DNA from: Buddleja alternifolia
Lineage: Eukaryota > Streptophyta > Magnoliopsida > Lamiales > Scrophulariaceae
NCBI GenBank assembly: GCA_019426215.1
Contig: CM033394.1
Span: 12,978,195-13,042,194, forward strand
Reading direction: 5' to 3'
Length of the DNA: 64,000 nucleotides
Shown: positions 45,901 through 54,056 of the stretch, piece by piece
Layout: every line of letters begins with the position of its first letter
How positions within the stretch are numbered: position 1 is the first letter of the stretch
Notes under the pieces: generated by a model
The model's input: only the letters and a program-made list of their open reading frames with translations
Database searches by the model: none
What the model was told of the DNA's origin: nothing
Translations under genes and position numbers: made by a program

Positions 45901-46684
45901 GACTGTTATTGCCAATGCTAAGAATGAATTAATTCCCACACGAACAGTTACCGGGTGGCGAGTATGCATTAATTATCGAAAATTAAATGAGGCCACCCGG
46001 AAAGACCACTTTCCCCTTCCCTTCATTGATCAAATGCTTGAGAGGTCAGCCGGGCATGAGTTTTATTGTTTCCTAGATGGCTACTCTGGCTATAATCAAA
46101 TTGCCATCACACCTGAGGATCAAGAGAAAACCACTTTCACTTGTCCTTATGGCACATTTGCTTATAGGCGGATGCCATTTGGCCTATGTAATGCCCCTGC
46201 CACCTTTCAACGATGTATGATGGCTATTTTTCATGACATGGTCGAGGATTCCCTAGAAATTTTTATGGATGATTTTTCAGTTTTTGGAACTTCTTTCGAT
46301 ACATGTCTTAACCATTTAACACGTGTTCTAAAACGATGTGAAGAAACTAATCTTGTGTTAAATTGGGAAAATTGTCATTTTATGGTTCAAGAAGGAATTG
46401 TGCTTGGCCACAAAATCTCTCACAAGGGGATTGAAGTGGATAAAGCTAAAGTTGAGGTCATTGAAAAGCTCCCCCCACCCTCTTCGGTGAAAGCCGCCAG
46501 GAGCTTTCTTGGTCATGCAGGATTTTACAGGCATTTCATTTTAGACTTTTCGAAAATTGCTAAACCATTATCTAATTTGTTGGTAAAAGATACACCGTTT
46601 AACTTTGATGATAAGTGTTTGCAGGCTTTTCACACGCTCAAGGAAAAATTAATTTCAGCGCCCATCATGGCACCTCCAGATTGA
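42920..46684 (+). CDS. GypA gag-protease-RT polyprotein, ending at a premature stop
   Basis: 1254 residues from ATG at 42920 (MTRTSRVGLAEL). Gag capsid-like region at about residues 130-300 (FLSKYFPPGK near 187), zinc knuckle CENCGGDHTNFEC near 335, Gln/Pro-rich linker, aspartic protease CDSGASINLLP near 669, then RT with SPTQVVPKKGG, WRVCINYRKLNE, LDGYSGYNQIAI near 1051, YRRMPFGLCNAPATFQ near 1082 and catalytic FMDDF near 1115. The frame ends at TGA 46682-46684 in the segment PPD-stop, where GypB has Trp; RNase H continues in the same frame. Gag and pol are fused without a shift, as in many plant gypsy elements. Confidence 0.92.
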   Translation: MTRTSRVGLAELDPEIERTFTRGVRLQREAQHYQATMDPNLNPPPIHIDPAILEEAVRRELANLRVHQNQPEAPPQRPLRDYMMPNIQGAAGPIVLPPVEANTFQILPGYIQMIGNQVQFPDLQHDDPHAHIATFSEIIHTFKNNGVTDDAIRLRLFPFSLKDKAKQWFNSLPTASIRTWEQMVDKFLSKYFPPGKTAAMKNEITSFRQYEGESLYEAWERFKERLRKCPHHGLAVPTLVQTFYLGLGPNLRTNLDAAAGGTIMNKSPEEAWALIELMAENNYQWPTERITLPKKPAGLYEIGNSSTVAVQLEALNKRLDCFGLMQGTVNQVKSTCENCGGDHTNFECLQGDVCGTSNSVESANFMGNASRQQNNPYSNSFNPGWRNHPNFSWSQNSNMAKPPPPGFQQNQGGFQQPPFQRQGGLQQPQQSEKKNNMEDVWQKFMMEATQKFQYQEMMSKKQEASLKNQEIALKNLETQIGQIANMLFGRTQGTLPSDTEKNPKEQVQAVSLRSGKNLVDPKLGEKMDDTPEHLDKTKATSNSGKNTETSSPVSGHSSTEPSVPKPRPPFPLALQKGKLDKQFAKFLDIFKQLRINIPLVDALLQMPSYAKYLKDILSNKRKLEEHETVALTAECSAILQNRIPQKLKDPGSFTIPCTIGFISFSKVLCDSGASINLLPLSLFRKLGLGEPKPTTISLQLADRSIKYPRGIVEDVLVKVEKFIFPVDFVVLDMEEDVELPLILGRPFLATGRALIDIANGQLTLRVGDEQVTINVYHAMRTPSNDSTCFHIDAFDTLISEHFQGNQYEDQVEACLVNPMDETMENNNLRDAVAFLEANPPYKRSFRPRFEVLDRPITSSPKPSIEEPPPLELKPLPSHLKYAYLQDSEFLTVIISSSLTDIMEEKLLTVLKAHKKAFGWKIADIKGICPTVCMHKILMEDEYKPTIQPQRRLNPMMQEVVKKEVIKLLDACIIYPISDSNWLSPTQVVPKKGGMTVIANAKNELIPTRTVTGWRVCINYRKLNEATRKDHFPLPFIDQMLERSAGHEFYCFLDGYSGYNQIAITPEDQEKTTFTCPYGTFAYRRMPFGLCNAPATFQRCMMAIFHDMVEDSLEIFMDDFSVFGTSFDTCLNHLTRVLKRCEETNLVLNWENCHFMVQEGIVLGHKISHKGIEVDKAKVEVIEKLPPPSSVKAARSFLGHAGFYRHFILDFSKIAKPLSNLLVKDTPFNFDDKCLQAFHTLKEKLISAPIMAPPD

Positions 46685-46702
46685 AACCTCCCATTTGAGC
46701 TT

Positions 46703-48433
46703 ATGTGTGATGCTAGTGATTCAGCAGTTGGAGCTGTACTCGGACAAAGGAAAGATAAGGTATTCTACACCATTTATTATGCGAGTCGAACTTTAAATGA
46801 TGCTCAGTTAAATTATGCCACGACGGAAAAGGAATTGCTAGCTATAGTCTTTGCATTTGATAAGTTTCATTCATACCTTGTCTTGAACAAAGTCATTGTT
46901 TACACTGATCACTCTGCACTTAAGTATCTACTTGCAAAGAAGGATGCCAAACCTTGCCTTATTAGATGGATTTTTCTTCTCCAAGAATTTGATCTAGAAA
47001 TTAGGGATAAAAAGGGAGTTGAGAATGTGGTAGCTTACCATTTGTCTAGGATAGAAGCTCCTGTCTCCGATTCAATCATTGAAAAACCAATCGGGGAAGA
47101 GTTTCCGGATGAACAATTGTATACGGTGATTCATGGTGCTTTCCTCAGGTATGCTGATTTTGCAAATTATGTTGTCATGGGTACACTTCCCCCTAATCTC
47201 ACTTTTTATCAAAAGAAGAAATTTTTATCTGATGTCAAGCATTATTTTTGGGAAGAGCCATTTTTGTTTAAGAATTGTGCAGATGGCATTATCAGGCGTT
47301 GTGTCCCGGCGGAAGAAATGATATCTATTATGAGTCATTGCCATGATGGCAAGGTAGGTGGCCACTTTGGGCCTACTAAGACCGCCTCAAAAGTTCTCCA
47401 ATCAGGTTTTTTCTGGCCCTCCCTATTTAAAGATGTGCATGCGTATGTATCTTCTTGTGATCAATGCCAAAGAACAGGGAATATTTCGAGGAAACATGAA
47501 ATGCCATTAAACAACATACTAGAATGCGAACTTTTTGATGTTTGGGGCATTGACTTTATGGGACCATTCCCTAGCTCATGCTCCAATAAATACATTCTAG
47601 TAGCGGTTGATTATGTGTCTAAATGGGTCGAAGCGGAGGCTTTACGTACGAATGATTCAAGGGTGGTAGTTAAATTTTTGAAAAAACACATTTTCACTCG
47701 ATTCGGTACCCCTCGAGCCATTATAAGTGATGGTGGCACTCATTTTTGCAACAAACAGTTTGATAATCTTTTGCAAAAATATGGTGTCACACATAAGATT
47801 TCCACACCGTACCACCCTCAAACGAGTGGTCAAGTTGAAGTGTCCAATCGGGAACTTAAACGCATCCTTGAGAAAATGGTAAATTCATCTCGAAAGGATT
47901 GGTCTCTTAAGTTAGATGATGCCCTGTGGGCATATCGAACTGCGTTTAAGACACCTATTGGCATGTCACCTTACCGACTCGTTTTTGGGAAAGCTTGCCA
48001 CCTACCCGTTGAGCTAGAGCATAGGGCATTTTGGGCAATTAAATTGCTTAATTTTGATTTGCAAGATGTTGGCAAACACAGGTTGTTGCAATTGAACGAG
48101 CTGGATGAGTTCCGACAGGAGGCCTATGAAAACGCAAAAATCTACAAGGAACGAACAAAACGCTGGCACGACAAGCGCATCACACCGAGGGAGTTTACCG
48201 AGGGAGAAGAGGTCCTTTTATTCAATTCCCGCCTCCGACTTTTTCCCGGTAAACTACGCTCTAAATGGTCAGGACCTTTCACTGTCATGAAAGTTTACCC
48301 CTCCGGTGCGGTTGAAATTTCACACGAAACAAAGGGTTCTTTCATTGTTAATGGCCACCGTTTGAAACACCATGAAGGAAATGGTTGTATGAGGGACCAT
48401 GTGCACGTTACCCTCGTTGACCCACCACATTGA
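46703..48433 (+). CDS. GypA RNase H and integrase part of the polyprotein
   Basis: Same frame as the upstream part, separated only by the TGA at 46682. The first Met after the stop opens [15 protein letters not shown]. RNase H motifs: [28 protein letters not shown] and NVVAYHLSR, where GypB has Asp instead of Tyr. Integrase: zinc ligands in [11 protein letters not shown] and SCDQCQR, catalytic Asp about residue 283 (GIDFMGPF), Asp about 342 (ISDGGTHF) and Glu about 378 ([10 protein letters not shown]), giving the D,D-35-E spacing. The C-terminal [11 protein letters not shown] and [10 protein letters not shown] follow. Stop at 48431-48433. Without readthrough of the TGA it would not be made from genomic RNA. 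Confidence 0.9.
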   Translation: MCDASDSAVGAVLGQRKDKVFYTIYYASRTLNDAQLNYATTEKELLAIVFAFDKFHSYLVLNKVIVYTDHSALKYLLAKKDAKPCLIRWIFLLQEFDLEIRDKKGVENVVAYHLSRIEAPVSDSIIEKPIGEEFPDEQLYTVIHGAFLRYADFANYVVMGTLPPNLTFYQKKKFLSDVKHYFWEEPFLFKNCADGIIRRCVPAEEMISIMSHCHDGKVGGHFGPTKTASKVLQSGFFWPSLFKDVHAYVSSCDQCQRTGNISRKHEMPLNNILECELFDVWGIDFMGPFPSSCSNKYILVAVDYVSKWVEAEALRTNDSRVVVKFLKKHIFTRFGTPRAIISDGGTHFCNKQFDNLLQKYGVTHKISTPYHPQTSGQVEVSNRELKRILEKMVNSSRKDWSLKLDDALWAYRTAFKTPIGMSPYRLVFGKACHLPVELEHRAFWAIKLLNFDLQDVGKHRLLQLNELDEFRQEAYENAKIYKERTKRWHDKRITPREFTEGEEVLLFNSRLRLFPGKLRSKWSGPFTVMKVYPSGAVEISHETKGSFIVNGHRLKHHEGNGCMRDHVHVTLVDPPH

Positions 48434-48441
48434 TTGCACCT

Positions 48442-48490
48442 AAGTCAAGCCAACGACTATAAACAAGCGCTTCTTGGGAGGCAACCCAAG
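48442..48490 (+). other. GypA copy of conserved two-hairpin block
   Basis: Stem AAGTC/GACTA-like, then a perfect hairpin CTTGGGAGGCAACCCAAG, nine bases after the pol stop. Confidence 0.82.
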
Positions 48491-49439
48491 TTCTTTTTAT
48501 TTTATTTTATTTATTTTCCTTTCGTTTCACTTTGTCTTTTCTTCGTTTTGTTTCTGTTTAATATTTTTACGATGTGTTTTCATCGTGTTTGCAGGTTTTC
48601 CATTCATTCGCACGATTCGACGCAAGCAGCCCTTTCTTTTTTTAAAAAAAAAAAAAAAATCGGGTTAACTCAACGCCGCGGCGTTCCAAAAAAATAACGC
48701 CGCGGCGTTAGCTACTGCATCCCAACACCGCGGCGTTATAAATCAAACGCCGCGGCGTTCGATGCATATATGGACCCAGTGGCTTTTCTTTTCCCCATTT
48801 CACTTAGAACCCTAATTTCATTTCAAAAAAAACCTAACTCTTTCCCCCATACAAAAATCCCAATTACTTCCACATCACTCAATCTCTCTCCAATTCATCT
48901 TGAATCTACACTTCCCAACCGATTTCTTACAGTTCCCACCGATCAAAACTCAAAAATTTCGGCCGAAAATCAGCTCTCCAAGCCCAACCGCCACGTTCGC
49001 GACTCCCCACCGCCGCCGCCGCCGGAATTGTGCCGCCACCACCGGACTTTACCTTGCATTTTCATCTTCTTTGGGCAAAGTAATAGCTTCATACATCACT
49101 TTGTGATAATTGTCTACCCATTTTGGATTAAGGTACATATATTCTTTGTGGTAAATTGTGGGGTGCAAGTTGATTTTAATTATTGGATTGTTGATGATAT
49201 CGTGCATTTGGTTGATAGTTGCGAGTATCATTCGGGTCGATTGAATTTTGTGGGTTTCCTTTTCTTGCTCGTTTTAACCATTCCATTCGTGAGCTTGTTG
49301 TGCTTGTTGAGTTGAGCAAAATTTGGTTGTGGGAGCGATTTGTTGAAGAAGTTTGGGGATACCGAGTTTGAAATCAGTCGTGTGGGTGACTAGAGCGTTC
49401 TATCTTGGATACGTGTTGCATAGTGTTAGGGGGTTGAAA
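48491..49439 (+). other. GypA pol-ORF3 spacer and ORF3 leader
   Basis: Pyrimidine-rich tract ending TCGTGTTTGCAG at 48594 (possible splice acceptor), four palindromes at 48672-48759, a TATATA-like string at 48765-48772, then a leader with CCGCCGCCG runs near 49010. A 181-codon frame at 48770-49315 is present but resembles a CT-rich leader more than a gene. Confidence 0.65.
48672..48759. repeat. AACGCCGCGGCGTT palindromes in GypA spacer
   Basis: Copies at 48672-48685, 48696-48709, 48724-48737 (one mismatch, AACACCGCGGCGTT) and 48746-48759. The identical 14-mer fills the GypA U3 at 52490-52602 and occurs in no other family here. Confidence 0.9.
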
Positions 49440-50699
49440 ATGAGACCGCGACTTTCTAAGGGAAACCAAGGCAAGGCTAAGACGACTACTTCTACTCCAG
49501 CGGATAACCCGCTGTATGATTGTCATAAATTTGTTAGCCTAGCCGCCTCTGTTTGTTTTTCCGAAAAATTGACAAAGAAGGATGTGGTGGATGAGCGAGC
49601 GTTGGATTGTTCGATTGAACCATTCAAGACGAATATTCGGAATCGAGGTTGGTTTGAGTTTGCTACGCAGCCCGGGGAGGCTATTATTCCTTTAGTCAAA
49701 GAATTCTATGCCAATGCCACCGGCAAGCCCGAAAACGTGCACCGTTTAGTCTCTGTTCAGGTCAGGGGGCGGAATGTTACCATTTCTTCCACAAAAATCA
49801 ATGAAGTACTTCACATCCCCATCCCTCGCCAGGATTAGTTTGAGACGTTTTTAAAGGACATTGATTATGCTGCAATCCATTCTGCCCTTTGTTATCCAGA
49901 GTCTATATGGACAGGTTTCAAGGACTCCCGTCCTATCTCAATCAAGGCAGGTAACCTCAACACCACGGCCCGCACATGGTATTACTTTGTTTGCGCTCGC
50001 CTCATCCCGACATTATCTTTGAGCACAGCTACTCGCGAGCGAGTCGAGGTTGTCTATGCTATTCATCATGGTCTCAACATCAACGTGGGCAAACTGATTA
50101 AGCAACAATTGATTCAGTCCATCATTGAGTGTTCTGGTGCCAAGAAGAATCTTTGTTTCCCCTCCCTGATCACCGCATTGTGCAAGAACGCCGGCGTCCA
50201 GTACTCGCCGATGGAGCATGTTGAGGTGCCGCGCCGGATTATTTCATACACACAGATTTGCCAAGCCGAGACTATAGCTGCTCGTTCTGGTCACCGTGCC
50301 TGCCGACCCACTGCCACATCATCCACCGCCGCCCCCGCTCTGCCTGCTCCACCACGTCGCACAGCCCCACAGCGTGTTTCCTCTTCTTCCGGTGTAGCGT
50401 CTGATGTCCCGCAGTGGGCAGTTGAGTTGGATCACAAGATGACACATATTGATCAGAATATTCTTGCTACGCGATGGGATGCACACCGCCGATGGCAGTT
50501 TATGGAGAGTGCTATTCGGGCTAATGCATTTGGCCCTTGGCCCGGAGTTTGGCCCGAGTTTCCCCAGTTTGATCCGCTTGCTCCACTACACCCTCACCCC
50601 CAGCCTCCAGAGCCCACTGCCGTCCCTGAAAATGACGAGGAGGGTGAGGACGATGAGGATGATGAGACTGATGAGGACGAGACGGCGTCAGATGAGTAG
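49440..50699 (+). pseudogene. GypA ORF3, putative plant transposon protein family, one stop
   Basis: From ATG 49440 (MRPRLSKGNQGKAKT) the frame is open to TAG at 49836-49838, then continues in the same frame to TAG at 50697-50699, 419 codons in all. Family features: LVKEFYANATGKPENVHRL, VRGRNVTISSTKINEVLHIP, TWYYFVCARLIPTLSLS, VEVVYAIHHGLNINVGKLI, FPSLITALCKNAGV. C-terminal half is Pro/Ala-rich (PALPAPPRR) and ends in a long acidic run (NDEEGEDDEDDETDEDE). It is homologous in layout to GypB ORF3 but strongly diverged. No membrane segment is seen, so a classical envelope role is unlikely. Confidence 0.78.
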
Positions 50700-52284
50700 T
50701 CGGATGTTGACTCGTTTGAGAGCTTTCCACTTTTTAATTATCTGCTTTACTATGTTATGATTGGCTGTAACTCTTTTGTACTCGATGCTTGTACTGTTTC
50801 CTTTGGTTTTGTTTGCGTTTTCGTGTTTTTGCTTCTCTTTCATGCTCTTTTGTTCACCTTCATGCGTTGATGTGGGTCACTTGAGTTTTCCTTCCAGCAG
50901 GTTTTAATAATGATTTGACTCCGGGATCTGAGACGCCACCTTTCTCCCTCCGTTCTCTAAATTTCAGGGATGTATCGCTTTTTCCTCTCCTATACTTAAG
51001 TTTTGCAACATTGAGGACACTGTTTAATTTTAGTTTGGGGGTGGGCGTACATTTTTGCATGTTTGCTCGTGTTTCTTTTGTTGAGCTTTTGTTGAGTATA
51101 ACCTTGATGAATTAGAATTCATCAATGAGTGTACCCTTGCATAAGAACAGAATGCATTCGAATATCTCTACTCTGTCGAAGTCAAAGTTCCTTGTCTGTG
51201 GTCAACATGTCATATATTGTGACTTGAAAGCCCTTTTTAGTCATGCTTATGCGAATTCTTGCAGACTTAAAACGTTGAACTTTCAATTTTGTTGATTTTG
51301 AAGTGTGTATTAATGTTGTAAAGTCATAAAATGATTTAGGCCATCTTTCATTGTTGTTAGCCTTACATTTTGGCCTTCTCTATATTGCATAATCTCTAGA
51401 CTTTGTTTTGAGCTGTATTGATAAGAATGGAGTGTGCTAAGCGCACTAGAAACCACCATTCGCCTTTCTTTCATAAGCCACAACAACCACCTTCTAGCCT
51501 AAAAGAAAAACAATGTCTTATACCCAATCAAGAGAGTTTAGAACTTAATATCATTTGACTTGAATTTGGGTAGTCACCTTGTTTTGGTTTGAATGTATAT
51601 GAGTTGGATAGTGATGGTTTTGGTTATGATGGAAAATTTTGAGGTTTGAAGTATTATGTAATAAAGGGGATGAAATGAAAACTTGAGCAATGGGCCAAAT
51701 AGTCGAGAGAGAGAAAAAAAAAATTGAAGCTCTCGACTATGCCTTAATCTTTGCACTTAATTAGATCATTTGGCTTGGAAATCTTTGTACAACTCGATAT
51801 GAAAAGAAACAAGTTTGGGGGTTGTAAGTTGAAAGGCAAAAGAGAAGGAAAAAGTGATAAGTTGTGAAAGTTTATATGGTTTATATGCGATTTAGCTCGA
51901 TGATTTTTGAGTTATAAGCTCTCTTGACTTAGTCACTTTATCCATATCTTCTGGTCCTAGCCATCACCTAGCCTAGCGTTACAATCCGGAAAGACCTTTT
52001 GATTGTGACTTTTACACTTTATACACACAGATAGGTTAATTGGGTTGCACAATCTTTTCTAAAGTGTGCTCTTGACATGAATATGGATGTGGGAGTTCAT
52101 GATTTAGGGATGAAAACTAAGATTTTGTGTGGTTTTTGAATTGTTGAATGTTCAAAGCTTTGGGTGACTATTCCAAAACTTCTTAGAAGGTATAATGCTT
52201 GTTGTGGTGTGTATGATTTGGCAAATTAACTTTTCAATCTTCATGTGTGTGCTTGATTCTATTTGATCGAGGACGATCAAAGCT
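50700..52284 (+). other. GypA 3' non-coding region
   Basis: Imperfect inverted repeat AACATTGAGGACACTGTT at 51007-51024, followed by polypurine-like AGTTTGGGGGTGGG at 51031-51044 and another near 51811. The part around 51360-51500 parallels GypL1. No gene supported. Confidence 0.75.
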
Positions 52285-52299
52285 AAGTTTGGGGGTAGT
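52285..52299 (+). other. GypA polypurine tract
   Basis: AAGTTTGGGGGTAGT directly before LTR start TGATATATG. Confidence 0.8.
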
Positions 52300-52489
52300 T
52301 GATATATGTTATTTTTACACTAGTTTTACCCCTTTTATCAACTTGATTTTGATTGTTTCTTTAATAATTTGATCACATATGATGCTTTGAACCTGGTTTG
52401 CTTTGACTTTTCAGATTGGGTTAACAGCCGGAGGAAAGAGCAAGAACCGAAGGCAAAATGAAACAATTTTTGGAATTTTTCAAGGCAAT

Positions 52490-52602
52490 GTCGCGGCGTT
52501 CAACAAGCGAACGCCGCGGCGTTCACAAGCAGTAGCCAACGCCGCGGCGTTCAACAAGCGAACGCCGCGGCGTTCACAAGCAGTAGCCAACGCCGCGGCG
52601 TT
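52490..52602. repeat. GypA U3 palindrome array with 51-bp tandem repeat
   Basis: Two exact 51-bp units (52501-52551 and 52552-52602), each with two AACGCCGCGGCGTT palindromes, preceded by a partial copy ending 52500. The array ends 18 bp before the TATA box. Confidence 0.9.
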
Positions 52603-52620
52603 CGAGGCGGCAGTGTTGGC

Positions 52621-52629
52621 CTATAAATA
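52621..52629 (+). promoter_or_regulatory. TATA box of GypA 3' LTR
   Basis: CTATAAATA immediately downstream of the palindrome array, followed by a purine-rich leader. Confidence 0.7.
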
Positions 52630-53568
52630 CCTCTTTTAGCCATTTTTGACCCTAACTCACCTTGGATAGCAGCTGCCACACGAAAATAGAGAGAGGGGGA
52701 GCTTAGAAGAGAAGATTGAAGGTCAAAACATGAAGAATTCAACAAGGAATCCACATCTCTACAAGAATTAGGGAGTTTTTACATATTTGTTTCTTGAATT
52801 TGTTCAAATCTCCTACGACTTGTATGATTTATATTTGCACTTTTGACATGAATATGAGCTAAACTTGTTTGATTGAGGCCATGGATAGGCCATTTATGTT
52901 ATTTTGATTGTTGATTTGTTGGTTTTTATTGGATTAATTTTGGTTTTAGCTATGTATTCAATATTTGATCTCAATGTTCATTTGCTTGATCACCAAGTGT
53001 TTGATAAAATGCCTAGGTTAGAGATCGAGAGATAATAACCTAGGGAAGATATAAACATTGAATACCCTATAGTTAAACCGACTAGAGATAGACTCGGTTT
53101 CTTTAGGTGGCTTTCCATTCACGTGGGGAATTCCTAGACCTTAAATGCATCTTTGTTAAGACGGGTTTTCATATAGAGATATATAGGAAATCGTTAACTA
53201 AGGTAGGGTTGCTATGCCAGGAGATTGGGTAGTACGTATGTCAGGGAATTTCGCCTTGGCTAAATCCATCTAATAATCCAATAGAACCTTAATCACAATC
53301 GAAATACATAAATGGTTGAACCATGTGCCTTAATCGCTTCTCTTCTATCGTTTCTTCCACTTATTTGGTTATATCTCATTTTAGTGCTTAACTTAGTTAA
53401 ATTAGTTTAAATCAAACCTTTTATCGACCGATCTAACTTAGAATTGGGTAATACAGTAGTCTTGGTACTTAGATTATAGTTGTCCCTGCGGATACGATAA
53501 CCCCGGACTTGAACATCCACTTTACTACTTACACGATCTAGTTCTCTTGCTAGGATTTTGTCGTGTCA

Positions 53569-53941
53569 ATCTGTACTGATCCTTCACACACAACAACCAA
53601 CTTATCCCATATTTCTTTGGAAGTTTTACATTGCTTGATCTTGTTGAACAATGCATCATTGTCTCCTAACGCTGAGTAAAGTGCACTTCGTCCAACATTA
53701 TCCAGATTTGCTCTTTTTCTATCCTCTTGCGTCCATTCTAACTTGGGTTTCTTGACAAAACCATCTGGAGTTGCTTCATCAGCTTCAGGTGCTCGAGTTA
53801 TCACTTTCATAATCTGAATAGGGCCATCTGTGATTACATCACACAATTCATTATCGCAAGAACATTAATATGCGAATGCTCTAAGTTTCCAAAGAATCAT
53901 AGTTTGATTCTACCAACTTAGGCATTTTGTTAAAAGCCATA
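53569..53941 (-). pseudogene. SirS1 gag, N-terminal part
   Basis: Minus strand from ATG 53941 (MAFNKMPKLVESNYDS), broken by stops near 53885 and 53850. It then resumes with MCDVITDGPIQIMKVITRAP, RRANLDNVG-like RKRANLDNVGRSALYSA and KEIWDKLVVVCEGS. Matches SirS2 gag (60048-60420) segment for segment. It ends at GypA: the next residues of SirS2 gag (KENKLS) are not found. Confidence 0.85.
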
Positions 53942-54042
53942 ATGAGATGTTTTGAGAGAGAGTTTTAAAAACTACTACGTTTTAGAAAAATGGATCTAAA
54001 TAAGCAGTTACGCTTGGAAACGCTTAGGTTTCTACTTCAACC

Positions 54043-54054
54043 GCTCTGATACCA
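54043..54054 (-). other. SirS1 primer-binding site (initiator tRNA-Met)
   Basis: Minus-strand TGGTATCAGAGC two bases inside the LTR end. Confidence 0.85.
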
Positions 54055-54056
54055 CT

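Larger units (their letters stand above)
42126..53568 (+). mobile_element. GypA: nearly complete Athila-like Ty3/gypsy element
   Basis: Partial 5' LTR, tRNA-Asp PBS, gag-pol, two-hairpin block, palindromic spacer, ORF3, 3' region, polypurine tract and full 3' LTR. It is inserted in SirS1 gag: the right border is SirS1 gag at 53569, and the left border was lost with the GypB deletion. The shared 658 bp of the two LTRs differ by about six substitutions and one indel by eye, so the insertion is relatively young. It is nearly intact, with one stop in pol and one in ORF3. Confidence 0.92.
52300..53568 (+). repeat. GypA 3' LTR
   Basis: 1269 bp, TGATATATGTTATTT to TTTTGTCGTGTCA. It keeps the U3 palindromes and TATA box that the 5' LTR has lost. 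Confidence 0.92.

Noticed and set aside
48770..49315. 181-codon frame before GypA ORF3
   Set aside because: CT-rich leader with CCG runs, no homologue in GypB at the same place.
52490..52602. Regular repeat-spacer pattern resembling a CRISPR array
   Set aside because: It is a plant LTR with 51-bp tandem units; spacers are not unique and the context is eukaryotic.
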